64,000 nt of DNA from Cocos nucifera (lineage: Eukaryota > Streptophyta > Magnoliopsida > Arecales > Arecaceae): NCBI GenBank assembly GCA_006176705.1, contig QRFJ01000055.1:1178001-1242000 (forward strand), read 5' to 3'. The position numbers and the translations under genes are program-made. Each line of letters starts with the position of its first letter. The stretch's first letter is position 1. Positions 46,864-58,085 of this stretch are shown here, in pieces. The notes under the pieces were generated by a model. It saw nothing but the letters and a program-made list of their open reading frames with translations, had not been told where the DNA came from and made no database searches.

Positions 46864-47330
46864 TGTCATTCATATTCACTTCCATATTATGGCCGATCTA
46901 ATCCTTGAAGATCTTGTTGACAAGAAGCCAGCGTGTGGCTCCAACATTCTTTAACCTGAAGGGCATAACTTTTTTGCTATAGAGGCCTTTTTTGGTGCTG
47001 AAGGATGACATCTCCTTGTCCTCAAGCACCATTCTAATATGGTTGTAGTCCAAGAATACATCCATGAAGCTAAGTATTTGGTGCCCTAAGATGGTGTCGA
47101 TGAGTTCGCTGATCCTAGGCAAAAGAAAACTATCTTTTGGGCAAGCTTTCTTAAGATCAGTAAAATTGATACATACTCAATATTTTCTATTCACCTTTCT
47201 AATGAGAATAATATTGGCCAACTAGTCAGGATAGTTTACCTCATAGATGAAGCCCATAGTAATGTGCTTGTCCAGCCTTTTGTCAATAGCCTACTATCTC
47301 TTTGGGACCAAGTTTTGCTTCTTCTACTGG
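46864..47330 (-). pseudogene. Gypsy 3 RT, part up to the catalytic motif
   Basis: The minus-strand frame has HQILSFMDVFLDYNHIRMVL (near 47085), KKGLYSKKVMPFRLKNVGAT (near 46980), LVNKIFKD and then MEVNMNDM at the LTR edge. These match gypsy RT: LSFMDAFSGYNQI, GLYCYKVMPFGLKNAGATYQ, LVN-IF, VYVDDM. The catalytic YVDD has become NMND in this frame, so the polymerase is dead. Upstream (47330-47180) the KGE and primer-grip region is readable with several stops. Confidence 0.8.
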
Positions 47331-47807
47331 ATAGGTTGGGCCAAAGGATATGTTTAGCCTATAGATGATAAGCTCCAGGATAATGCCTAGCATGTCTGAG
47401 GCCAATCAAGTGAAGACATTAGCATTGGCCTGTAAGAAGTCCATAAGCTAAGCTTTGGAGGCCTCATCTTGCTTGGCTCCTATCTGCACCATTTTGTTTG
47501 GATTTGATTTATGCATGCATAAGGCCTAAGAGGAGTTCCTCAGTTAGTTTTCTATATTATTATTTTTTTCATCTTAGGTGTTAATGCCACCAATTGGTAG
47601 TGTCTCATCGATCTTTTGCCTTTGAGGATTGTGACATAGCATCATCAGATGAGCACTTGGTCACTTTAGACTTTTCCTATGCCTTTGGTTGTAGAGAACA
47701 TCATAAGCAGGTGGTAAGTAGAAATGATGGCACATAGAGTGTTCAGGCCAGGCTATCCAAGTATAGCACTGTAGGTCAAGGGGACCTTAACCACTAAAAA
47801 ATCAAGT
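47331..47807 (-). pseudogene. Gypsy 3 pol, region upstream of RT
   Basis: The minus strand shows ADMLGIILELIIYRLNISFG near 47400-47340, like the MPGI-P--I-HRL conserved stretch just before RT in Tat-type elements, then EEAKLGPKEIV. Further upstream the sequence is too decayed to assign. Confidence 0.5.
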
Positions 47808-48461
47808 ATTAATATATCTATGAGCCTTATGATTGATTTTGATGATAACAAAATATTCAGTAATTATAATAATAATCATATATTTTAAGGATGAATGTAG
47901 GGGTTTTTAGCTACTCAAGATGAAGAATTCATACATAGGATAAATCCTCTCAAAGAAGCTAAGTCAAAGAAATTCAAAAATAAAAACTCCAAGTTTTTTA
48001 CTTCATGGAGTCGACCTCAAAATTATTGGAGCTAACCTTTGAATAGCCACAGGTAGAAAATAGAAGAAATCTAAAGTACATGAAGTTCAGGAGTTGACCC
48101 TTGAGAGTGGCAAGTCAACTCTAGCATGTTAGAGTTCATTGGCATGAACGGAAAGTCGACTTGTAAGAAGCAAGAGTGGACTCTCTCAATGAAGATAGAA
48201 GGTTGTATTTTTTCGAACTCTTGCTTGAGTTGATCCCTGGAATGGTCGAGTCGACCCCTGGACTGGTGGAGTCGACTCATGAAGATGGTAAGCCAACTCT
48301 CTCAAGAAAAATAAAATGTAGAATTTTTCAAACTTGAGGTTAAGTTGACTCCTGAAGAGGTCGAGTCGACTCATAGATAGCTCAAGTCGACTTCTGAGAA
48401 TCCAAAGTTGACTCCTGATATGGAAAAGCTATAATGACTAGTTTTTCTATATTTTCTAAAT
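47808..48461 (+). repeat. Sirevirus-type LTR fragment
   Basis: Near 47830 it contains TTGATTTTGATGATAACAAA, the Sirevirus LTR signature, followed by repeated gtcgac / gtcgactc blocks (48005-48405) as in the LTR at 26816-28020. It stops where CACTA 2 begins, and I cannot find its continuation after 53270. The left boundary is approximate. Confidence 0.6.
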
Positions 48462-48900
48462 CACTACAAGAATTTTGATTATTAGCGATGGCTAAATATC
48501 GTCGCTAATAATCCATATGCCATCGCTAATAACCTTGCCATCGCTAATACTATCGTAGAATCTAATCTAAAAAACTCTGATCGCTAATTATCATTATTAG
48601 TGATGGCAACTATTGCCATCGCTAATAACTAATTAGCGACGGCATTAGCGACAAAATACCATTGCTAAAATTTTAATTTTTATTAATTAAATTGATAAAA
48701 ATCTATTAGCAATGGCATTTTTGTCACTAATGCCATCGCTAATAATTTTTAGTTTTTTATAAAAAAACTCAAAAAAACTGTTAGCAATGATAATTTTATT
48801 GCTAATGCCGTCGCTAATATCTTTTTTTTTAAATTCTAAAAAAATATTAGCGATGATAATCTATGGTCACTAATGTCATCACTAATAATTTTTTATTTTT
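48462..48900. repeat. Left terminus and subterminal repeats of CACTA 2
   Basis: CACTACAAGAA is followed by about a dozen copies of TTAGCGATGGCA / TGCCATCGCTAA in both orientations. The stretch 48900-49090 is AT-rich with nothing else visible. Confidence 0.85.
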
Positions 48901-49093
48901 TAAAAAATAATAATTAAATAATTTAAAACCTACTAATAAATAATAATATTTTAAAAAATTTATTAAAAATAAGATAATAACTATTTAACATAATCTTAAA
49001 TATAAAATTAATTATATTATATTAAAATATAAATTATATAATTTTGCATTGAGATACTGCTTTATAAGTATCAAAATTATATACAAATTAAAA

Positions 49094-50090
49094 AAAAATT
49101 AGGTAACGTCCTCCTCATTCTCCGCCTTCTCATCCTTCGACTCATCTTTAGTAGCTGGTGAATAAGAGCTGGATATCCTAGCATCCTAAACTAAAAAAAA
49201 ATAAAATATTATTCATAAATTTTGATATGGAGACATATCTTTTGATACTCTTCTTTGATTCTCGAATAGATTGTTCCTACACGTTTCATTCTATGATACA
49301 AAATTATAGACACCCCCGGTCCATCAATTGGATGGTTAGATTAAATTTTTAGCCCCTAGATTTCCTTTCTCAACTCAAGCATAGCCAAAATATATGAAGC
49401 TTCAAAATATAAAAATTTAAAATAAGTAAAAGAGTTTACTAATAGAATTATCTGATATGATGGTTGGGACAACGAGCCTAGCTGGTCACGTAGCCATGGG
49501 TCCTGAAAAGCCTCCACGACTGCATCATGAATGACATTTTGAATGCTCTAAGGTTGCTAGCTCAAAAGCCTCTACATGACCTCCTCCATGTGGGCATCAT
49601 TTTAAATCTAGGATGTTCAGGGCTGTGAGGACACCGAAGATAATTGAACCACTAGAGGGTCGAAGCTATGATCGAATCCTATGATCTGGCTCCTACTCAC
49701 CTCTCTAGTGACCTTAAGCCATCCCTTAAGATCAAGAGCAGGTTGAGTGGATGGATCATCATCGTACCATACAATGACATACTCCACGTAATTTTCTACA
49801 TAGTTTAGAAATATATTAGTTCTATATACATATCAGATCCTGTAATAATTTAATAAATATAATTTGAAATTCCTATCGTGATCTGTCATGATCTAGAATC
49901 TAAATAATCATCAGTCCTCCTAGATTGGTATGTGGCCTTCTACAAATATAGCTGACCTGGTGGATGACCCAGTTACCGTGTCTACAATATGTAAATAATA
50001 TAATTAAATTAATTAAAGCATATATATAAGAATTTTTATAGTTCTAGTAAAGACTTTTGATATAGATTTCTTACCATTCTATTGGCCATA
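49094..50090 (-). pseudogene. CACTA 2 accessory protein remnant with acidic tail
   Basis: Minus-strand exons, decayed. Pieces readable in order are TVTGSSTRSAIFVEGHIP (near 49970), YVIVWYDDDPSTQP then ALDLKGWLKVTREVSRSQI (near 49790-49700), VIHDAVVEAFQDPWLRDQLG (near 49540-49480), and a last piece, SSSYSPATKDESKDEK, running to EEDVT and a stop at 49103-49105. An intron-like gtaaga...ttgtag on the minus strand spans 50074-49982. Its place, near the terminus in the same orientation as the acidic-tailed ORF of CACTA 1, suggests the matching gene. I cannot name the family beyond CACTA-associated. Confidence 0.5.
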
Positions 50091-50097
50091 ATATAAA

Positions 50098-50170
50098 AAA
50101 AAATTAGGTAACATCCTCCTCCTCATCTTTAGTGGCTAGTGGATGAGAGCCGGATATCCCAGCATCCTAA
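50098..50170 (-). repeat. Second copy of the CACTA 2 terminal exon
   Basis: The minus strand encodes DAGISGSHPLATKDEEEDVT and a stop, closely matching the last exon at 49094-49190 (DARISSSYSPATKDE...EEDVT). The flanking non-coding bases (aaaaattaggtaac on the plus strand) also match. It is a local duplication of about 100 bases some 1 kb apart. Confidence 0.7.
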
Positions 50171-51249
50171 AATGAAGAAAAATAAAACCAAGGAGACAAC
50201 AACCATCCATATAGGTATATAAAAAGCAATAGAAACCTAGCACTATCGTAGCATAATCACTAGTATCTGAAGAGACAAAAGCTTCAATTGGTGATGAAAA
50301 CCAAAGATCTGTATGCCAAGATTATGCTGAATAAGCTGCAAGCAAGATGACAATAAAGATAATCTAAGGCTTATATTCATCTTAGTTTTCCTCACAGCCA
50401 AACCTAATTCATCACCTCTAAGGTAAGATATGTAGGCCATTGCTAATGATAAATAATTATTAAGAAAAAAGTGATCTCCTTCACTAAGATCCACATAATG
50501 CCATCTCAATAGATGAACAGGCTTTACAAGCATAGTAGTTTGTAATTCCTGAAAATGAGACTAGCACAAGAAATGGCACAAAGGTGCTAAAATAGCATAA
50601 TGTAAGAAGGTGGTCTGGCTTTCATTATAATTGTAGATGTATTGATAGTGGCATGAGCATAACTATAATTCAGCAAAAAAGAAACATTTTTCATCAACTA
50701 AATATAGTTGAGATATATCATTACGAATATTGAAAAAGTAATAGCTGCAAGCCTAAGGTACGTGAAGATAGTACAAGTTGAGCCCAATTCTATCGGTACT
50801 TTTTTTCTTAGATACTTCATTTGGAATAAAATAAGAGCAGTAGTAAGGGCATTGAAAAGCATAATAATAGTAAAAAGTAAGGCACATCCCATCAGTATTC
50901 ATTTTCATTGATACATCATTTGGGATGAAGTAAAACCAACGGTGAGGAAAAAACCAGCTTCCATCAGAAATATTGACTTGAAAAAATCATCTGGAAGACA
51001 AGTATAATATCCATCGATATTCCAAAGCATATGAGAATAGTATATTGAAATGTAGATCCCATCTATTTTAACATCATGTGCAAATATAGCCAAAGTAGGT
51101 GCTATAAAATTTATTCTAAAGATAAGATGATAACCATCCAGACTTAAGAAAAAGCATATGCAATGAGGATCATAGATGTCCAAAGATGTATAGGCTGAGC
51201 ACCATTTTCCAATATAATGAGATAAGAGTGGGGATTCTATTGACAAGGA
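50171..51249. other. Unassigned interior of CACTA 2
   Basis: Several frames of 60-113 codons occur on the minus strand (for example 50243-50533 and 50905-51246), but none shows a motif I recognise. Short near-repeats (gatatatcattacgaa / gatacatcatttggg; cattttcattgat / ggtactttttttc contexts) recur near 50710-50930. The stretch may be a captured fragment or eroded transposase intron sequence. Confidence 0.35.
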
Positions 51250-51960
51250 AAGAAAAATGAAGCAAAGAATTTTTTACTTTCATAGGAGCCGTAGGATTGG
51301 AGCCACAGGCTCGGAATGGTAGGGCAGGGCTGCAGGGCCAGGGCCATGGCTTGGGGATGCAGAAACGAAAACGAAGGAGTGGGGATGAGGTCGCGGGAAG
51401 ATGGTGCAAGTTGGGGCTATGGGGTTAGGCCGGTGGGGTGAGGCCACGAGCTAGGGGCAGCGGCTCGAGGACACAACCACAAAAATGAAGGAGCAAGGAT
51501 GGGGCCATGGGAAGGTGGTGTAGGTCGGGGCCATGGGAGGCTGGTGGGCTGGGGTAGTAAGGTAGGGGCCATGGGGTCGAGCCAGCGATGTTGGGGTTGG
51601 CGGGGTTGGGGCTGATGTGAGCATGGAGGGATGCGGGCTCGGGGCTACAAGGTTGGGCCAGCAGCATCAAGGGTGGCAGAGTTAGGGTGGCCACAAGATG
51701 GGCCGAGGATGTTGGGGCTAGCAGGGTCAAGGCATGGCCATGGAGTTAGGCTTGCACCATCGGGGACTCCAGGGGTGGGGCGGTCGTGAGCATGGACGAA
51801 TGCAAGCTTGAGGTCGAGGGGTCAGGCCGGTGGGGTTGGAGTGGCCATGGGATGCTGGAGGGATGAGGTGAGGAGGGAGGAAAGGAGGGGTAGGGGTGGT
51901 GAGGGAGGTTTAGGCATCAGTAAAAGAATGATGAAGGGCAGGAACGAGAGAGAATGAGCA
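51250..51960. repeat. G-rich low-complexity tract of CACTA 2
   Basis: Irregular repeats of ggccatgggg, ggcggggttgggg and similar, the strand-reversed counterpart of the C-rich tract at 18935-19460. The Pro-rich frames on the minus strand follow from composition. Confidence 0.6.
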
Positions 51961-52212
51961 CGGATGATTGAAATTTCTTTTTCCTCATGGTGGTATTGAG
52001 GTTGCAGACTATTAGCAATGGCAAACTTGCCATCGCTAATGCCGTCGGTAAAAGCATTAGCGATGAAATTTCATCGCTAAAAATAAAAATCCATCGCTAA
52101 TACTTTTATCAAAAAAAAAATTTTTATAATTTTTATTAGCGACGGCAAATTTGTCATCGCTAATGTTGTCGATAAAAAATCCATCATTAATACTTTTTAA
52201 AATTTTTCTGTG

Positions 52213-53160
52213 AATATGATATAATTTTAAAATTTAAAATTCATCTTCATTGTTTATTATCTAAATAATTATTATTATATTATCATCATAAAAGACCACC
52301 TTGATTTGATTGCCCTAACTATGTCGATCAATAAAATTTGATTTTGATGGCCATGAATTATCGCTTGATGATCTGATAGATAAAAATCAGCAATGGATTC
52401 GAAAATCTGCAACAAAGATTTTGGTGATAGTTTTAGCATACGATCAAAATTTTACTTCAATCGAACATTACTATCATGGTCAATTTAGCATAGGATGATT
52501 TTGATCGTTAAACAAAAAATGAGTAATCAAAAGGCCAAATAGCATCTGATTATGATAATTTTTTAGATAAATAATCTTTGCTACTACTTTAATCATTGAT
52601 ATGGTGGTAATCCTAAAATTCAAACTACATATATATGAACCATCCATATTAAGCAAATCTTACAAAAGTACAAGTATAATTACTTAAGGACTTCAAGAAT
52701 AAGTATTAAGAGTCATGTAGTTTTGGATCGTTCATATATGCATGGTTTGAATTTTATGATCACCACCGTACAAATGATTAAAATAGTAGCAAAAATTATT
52801 GATCTAAAAATTTTCTTATAATTAGATATCATTTGGCCTTTTGATCACTCACTTTTTATTTAATGATCCAAATTATTTCATGTTAAATTAATCATGATAA
52901 TGATGTTCGATTAAAATAAAATTTTGATAGTATACTATAAATATCACTGAGATTATTATTATAAATTTTTGAATCCATCAATGGTTTCTATCTATCAGAT
53001 CATCAAACGATCTTTCATGGCTGTCAAAATTAAATTTTATTGATCGACATAGCTAGGGCTATCGAATCGAGGTAGTCTTTTATGATGATATTCTAATGAT
53101 AATTATTTAGATAATGAATGGTGAAGAAGGACTTTAAATTTTAAAATTATCTCATATTCA
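52213..53160. repeat. Long inverted repeat (fold-back) inside CACTA 2
   Basis: The left arm (52213 to about 52626) and right arm (about 52744-53160) are imperfect reverse complements around a loop of about 120 bases. The shared landmarks ATCTAAATAATTATTATT, CCCTAACTATGTCGATCA / TGATCGACATAGCTAGGG and GATGATCTGATAGAT show homology to the fold-back of CACTA 1 (17757-18716). The arms are more diverged from each other than in CACTA 1. Confidence 0.85.
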
Positions 53161-53270
53161 AAGAAAAATAGAAAAAAATAAAATTAGCAATGGCATTTTT
53201 GCCATCTCTAATATGTATTAGCGACGAATTTCTGACTATTAGTGATAAAAAAATCATCGCTAATTTTATT

Positions 53271-53513
53271 TATCAGATCCAAAATCTCAGACAATCAGTA
53301 GGATCATCAAAGGGTAATCGAATTACCTAGCAAATAAGGTAACATTAATTTAGATTTAATTTAATTTAATTTTTTTATTTATCAGATCATAAAATTAGAT
53401 CTGAAAAGTGTCAGATCTGATTTGAATCTAAGAAAAAAATTTTAAAATATACCTCTCGATCTAATCAGATTTGAACGAACCTGATCAGAAAAATTAGGAT
53501 TTCTTCTTCAACT
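53271..53513 (+). repeat. Copia LTR 3' end fragment
   Basis: It aligns with the last 250 bases of the Copia B LTR: gggtaatcgaattacc against gggtaataggattaccc, ctcgatctaatcagattt, gaacgaacctg, and an end at GATTTCTTCTTCA. A degenerate primer-site-like actgatcatc follows. It is an old fragment of a related family. Confidence 0.7.
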
Positions 53514-53689
53514 GATCATCCCTCCCGTGACCCTAGAACTCAGAAAATCTAGAATGTATCATCAATAATCTTGCCTCAATAAAAACTTCATTATTTCAAT
53601 ATCTTTGTTTTTTTCTTAGAAAAAAATTATATGATAACAGGAAATGACTTAATCGAACTTTATTCTCAAACAAAGTTGAAGACCTTCGG

Positions 53690-54586
53690 CTATTTGAGAC
53701 AAGAGGTTAACCTCATCCAAGTGAGGGTAAAGGCCAATCCCATCAGAAAAAGGAGGAGGACCTCATCCTGATGGGGGAACAAGAGAAGAGGCCTTTTCAA
53801 TGGCCCTTTCATGCCCCAATAACCTTGTTAGGGATAGGAGGAGGACCTCATCCTAAAAAAGATAAAGGCTAACCCCATTAGAAATAGGAGGAGAACCTCG
53901 TCCTGATAGGGAGACAAGAGGAGAGAACCTTTTAATGGCCCTTTCATGCCCCAATAACCTTGTTAGAGATAAGAGGAAGACCTTGTCCTAACAAAGGTAC
54001 AGACCAACCCCATTAGGAATAGAAGGAGGATCTCGTCTTAATGGGAGGATAAGAGGAGAGGCCCTTTCAACGGCTCTTTCATGTCCCAATAAACTTGTTA
54101 GGGATAGGAGAAGGATCTCATTCTAATAAAGATAAAGACCAACCCCATCAGAAATAGGAAGAAGACCTCATCTTGATGGGGGCACAAGGAGAGAGGCCCT
54201 TTCAATGGTCCTTTTGTATCCCAATAATCTTGTTAGGGATAGGTGTAGGACCTCAACCTAACAAAATAAAGGCCAACCCCATCAGGAATAGGAGAAGGAC
54301 CTCATCCTGATGGAAGGACAAGAGGAGAGGCCCTTTCAATGGCCCATTCATACCCCAATAACCTTGTTAGGGATAGGAGGACCTCACCCTAAGAAAGGTA
54401 AAGGACAACCCTATCAAGAATAGGAGACGGACATCGTCCTGATGGAGGAACAAGAAGAGAGGCCCTTTCAACGGTCTTTTCATACCCCAATAATCTTGTT
54501 AGGGACATGAAGAGGACCTCACCCTAACAAAGATAAAGGCCAACCCCATTAGAAATAGAAGAAGGACCTTATCATGATATAGGGAC
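53690..54586 (+). repeat. 135-bp tandem repeats, left part
   Basis: Six to seven units with a period near 135 bp. Each carries CCCCAATAACCTTGTTAGGG (near 53817, 53952, 54086, 54220, 54353, 54485), GGACCTCATCCTAACAAAG, and GGACCTCATCCTGATGGGG followed by a purine block (acaagaggagaggccc). The array resumes at 58086 after a nested element. In-unit symmetry (gaggacctcatcct twice) suggests the unit itself arose by doubling. Confidence 0.9.
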
Positions 54587-55518
54587 TATGAAAATTCAGT
54601 ATCGCTCTAATATCAATTATTGTAACATTACCATGGCATCACCTATCTCTGATACCACGTGCAACGAAAATCCCTGATCTTTAGCATGGACTTGAGGGGA
54701 TCTTTGACATTCTCTAAGGGCAACAAACCATTGATCCACCAATTTAGATCTGTGATGGGGTGCCTCCCTCCTTGGACTTGATGGAGGCGCCCTCTTAGGG
54801 CAGCAACTCTAGAGAGAAGAGAGAAGAGAGATTGAGGAAGATAAGATCTATATTGCAATCCACGTTATAAAATTCTAATATAATCTATGTATTTATACAT
54901 AGCTATTAGGCCCGACCAAAAACTTTTCTGACTAACCCAATACATGAAAGCACTCATCGAGCCCATGTACACCTATGTCTCCTATGTTCTCATCCTCTAA
55001 ATCTAAACTCAACCCATATATATGTTAACCACCTTAAGACCTTATTGGACCATGCCTTAAGAATCCAAATAGAAAATCCCATCCAATTCTATTTGCCATC
55101 GTCTAGCCGGCTCTGTCAGTAGTCGAGCTGGCTCGACTGGGTCTCATCCGAACCCTATCTTCTATCTGCCTGAGATAGCCAGCTCGACTGCACCCCAAGT
55201 TGGCTCGATTCAGCCCAAGCTAGCTCGACGGCGTATCCAAGCCAGCCCGCCTGTGTGTCAACCCCTTATCTTGACTAATTCTTCTCTTGATTTTGATCCT
55301 TTGCTCCATCTTATATCTCAGATCTCTAGAGCACCTACCAAGCCCCTCAAGGTCCTCACACCTAAACTTCGAGTCCGTGTAGGGCTACACGCCGCCTTCA
55401 TCCTAGGACAACTCCTATCCTAGCCCTAGGACTCACACCTATCCAAGACTCCTAGAGCCAACATCTTGGCTCCTTCTATAGCCCCCTAAGGCTTGGGAGC
55501 ACCACACCAAATCCTACA
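54587..55518 (-). repeat. 3' LTR of the non-coding element
   Basis: It pairs with 57154-58085. The right edge is CAAATCCTACA in both. A TATA-like ctatgtatttatac (plus strand near 54890) is kept in both copies. Motifs ggctcgact / agccggctc recur in the middle (55110-55250). Confidence 0.87.
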
Positions 55519-57153
55519 ATCTTCACCTTGGTGTGTCCAAGTCTTGCAACACCTGGTAATATTCTCCTGCATGATCCTACTGTCGATGTAGGCCCTGATA
55601 GCCTCTTGTGCAAATACCATCTTCACCAATCATCTTCAGCTATTGTCCATCCTTAAGGCCTTTGGGATGACTATCTCTATGACTGAAGATCTTAGCTTGC
55701 TTCTTCGCACTATCCTAGAATTGTAGGAATCATTCTACTTGGCAGCTGCATCAATTTTCCTAGACTTTCCTTGAGATCCTGCAGCATTCCTATACCAGCA
55801 CTCACTACATATCCTTGCACGATCTTCTTAGAACTTCACCAGTCTTTTCCACACGTGCCGCTCCATCTGGAACTATGCATCTTCGACGTTGATGCTAGGA
55901 TATTGATCCTCCTGCACTCCTGTGCTCTGAACTCATGTCACATCTCCACCGATGAAGCCATCTCTATTCGGTGCTCCACCTAAAATCAAAGCCCACTTGA
56001 TGCCATTGAAGCTGACTCTGTAATCGAGTCTCTCAAGACCAACCACTCAATGCTGCGCTGCTGAGCCTGCCATTGCACCTCGAATATTATCGCTGTCCCT
56101 TTAGACCCTCTGCATTCCATGGATCCCTCCAAAGCCATCTCAGATACCTTCATAACCTACGGGTACCTTCAAAATCTAAGAGCTCATCCAACTCTTTAAA
56201 ATCAATAACTGAACCCTAGAGAATTCCACTCTAGTCTTCTCTTTTTCTACCCTTACACTAGCCATCGCTTCAGTTGCGCCGGGAGGAACTGTAGCTTAAA
56301 TCCTATCCTAGGCTTAGATCCATCTATCTCATCCTGAGGCTCTTGAGACTCCCTAGCTCTCCCTAAGATCTGCTCTCAGTCTTTCTGAGATGCCTTCTAA
56401 TACTCTTTGCTAAGATACCTCCTCGACTATTGCACCGTCGAGCCTCTCTCAGTCCTATGCCTTCAAAAAAGTACTAATACAGCACTCCAGTGCTCCCCAC
56501 CTCATCTCTGTGCCACCTCCTCATAGGTATCTAGGTCCTCTCTTGCTACACATAATCCATCCTCTATCTGAATCGCGACTCTCCCTGGTGCTTCTGCAGA
56601 AGAAACCTGATCCAAGATCAGCCATCCAATACTGACCTACTGGACCTCCATGGATCATCCATCCTCATCACCTACAAGGCTTTGTAAATTCATACTTTAG
56701 TCAAACCATTGAATGCATCCCCAACTACTTCTTCCGCCTTCCTACAACTAAAGGATGTATAGTCGCTTCTTCAGCTTTTCTTCAACCATTACCCCTTGGA
56801 AAATCTCTCTTCATCCACCAAACAGCCCCACACTGCCCATCTTCTTAGAGAATCCTGTCACCCATCATACACTCCAATCTCTCCAACCAAGATCGATCAA
56901 AAAATTATGCACCTAAACCTTCCACGCTGAAAAAAAATCCTTCTCCTTAATCCTCTTAGCCTCCACCTTCAATCCACTGCTCCTGGTTGGCCAAACACAG
57001 TAATAACAATGATAAATCTAAGATATATCATGAAATACCTATGCAAATTCCTGATTTCATCTTGTATGACTTCTTCTTTTCCATGCACCACTAAGCTCTG
57101 ATATCAATTATTAGCGCATCACCATGGTATCACTTAGCTCTGATATCAATTAT
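55519..57153 (-). other. Interior of the non-coding element
   Basis: About 1.6 kb, with stops in all frames and only one modest frame (55771-55983, plus) without motifs. I see no gag, protease, RT or integrase. The duplicated ctctgatatcaattatt near 57139 and 57168 reflects the primer-site region. Confidence 0.7.
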
Positions 57154-58085
57154 TAAAATTTGGTATCGCTCTGATATCAATTATTGTAACATCACCATGG
57201 CATCACCTATCTTTGATACCACGTGCACTAGAAACCCCTGATCTTTAGTATGGATCTGAGGAGATCTTTAACAATCTCTAAGAATAACAAACCATTGATC
57301 CACCAATTTAGATCTGTGATGGGGCACCTCCCTCCTTGGGCTTGAGAGAGGTGCCCCCCTTAGGATGGCAACTCTAGAGAGAAGGGAGAAGAGAGATTGA
57401 GGGAGAAAAGATCTATATTCCAATCCACGTTATAAAATTCTAATATAACCTATGTATTTATACATAGCTATTAGGCCCGACCAAAAATTCTCCTGGCTAA
57501 CCTAATATATGAAAGCACTCATCGAGTCCATGTACACTCATGTCTCCCATGTTCTCATGCCCTGAATCTAAATCCGATCTATACATGTGTTAGCCACCTT
57601 AAGACCTTATTGGACTAGACCTTAAGACCCCAAATAGAAAATCCCATCCAGTTCTATTCATCTTCATCGAGTCGGCTCTATTAGTAGCCAAGCTAGCTCA
57701 ACAGCATCTCGCTTGAACCCTATCTTCTATCTACCTAAGACAGCCAGCTCGACTGCACCCCGAGTCGGCTCGATCTCAGTCCGAGCTGGCTCGACTGCAT
57801 ATTCGAGCCAACCCACCTGTATGTCAGCTCCTTGTCTTGATTAATTCTTCTCCTAGCTTTGGTCATTTACTTCATCTTATGTTTCAGATCTCTGGAGCAT
57901 CCACTAAGCCCCTCAAGGTCCTCACACCTGAACTTCAAGTCTGTGCAGGGCTGCACGTCATCTTCATCCTAGAATAACTCCTGTCCTAGCCCTAGGACTC
58001 ACACCTATCCTAGACTCCCGAAGCCAACACCCTGACTCTTCCTATGGCCTCCCAAGGCTTGGGAGCACCACACCAAATCCTACAG
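57154..58085 (-). repeat. 5' LTR of the non-coding element
   Basis: Direct repeat of 54587-55518 with scattered substitutions, perhaps one in ten to fifteen by eye, so the insertion is not recent. It is followed on the plus strand by GGAAC and the continuation of the tandem array. Confidence 0.87.

Larger units (their letters stand above)
48462..53270 (-). mobile_element. CACTA transposon 2 (right end missing)
   Basis: It begins CACTACAAGAA at 48462, the commonest plant CACTA terminus, and carries TAGCGATGGC-type subterminal repeats at both sides (48480-48860; 52000-52200 and 53190-53262). The layout mirrors CACTA 1 in reverse: subterminal repeats, acidic-tail coding remnant on the minus strand, unassigned middle, G-rich tract, repeats, long inverted repeat, repeats. 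The expected inverse terminus (TTCTTGTAGTG) is absent. Sequence changes near 53270 into a copia LTR end, so the last few dozen bases are lost. Confidence 0.8.
54587..58085 (-). mobile_element. Non-coding copia-like LTR element (LARD-like)
   Basis: A 3.5-kb minus-strand element with two 932-bp LTRs (54587-55518 and 57154-58085). The minus-strand LTR starts TGTAGGATTTGGTGTGG. A primer-site-like TATCAGAGC lies just inside the 5' LTR (57137-57145, minus) and a purine tract, accaaggtgaagat, before the 3' LTR. The flanks GGGAC and GGAAC are a target duplication with one change. The 1.6-kb interior has no recognisable gag or pol. It split the 135-bp array of Tat element 2. Confidence 0.85.

Noticed and set aside
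51170..51730. Pro-rich minus-strand ORFs as a gene captured by CACTA 2
   Set aside because: The composition is that of the G-rich repeat tract, and no host gene similarity is recognisable.
53690..54586. Tandem repeats considered as a centromeric satellite
   Set aside because: The array is short and lies inside a gypsy element; satellite status needs evidence from elsewhere in the genome.
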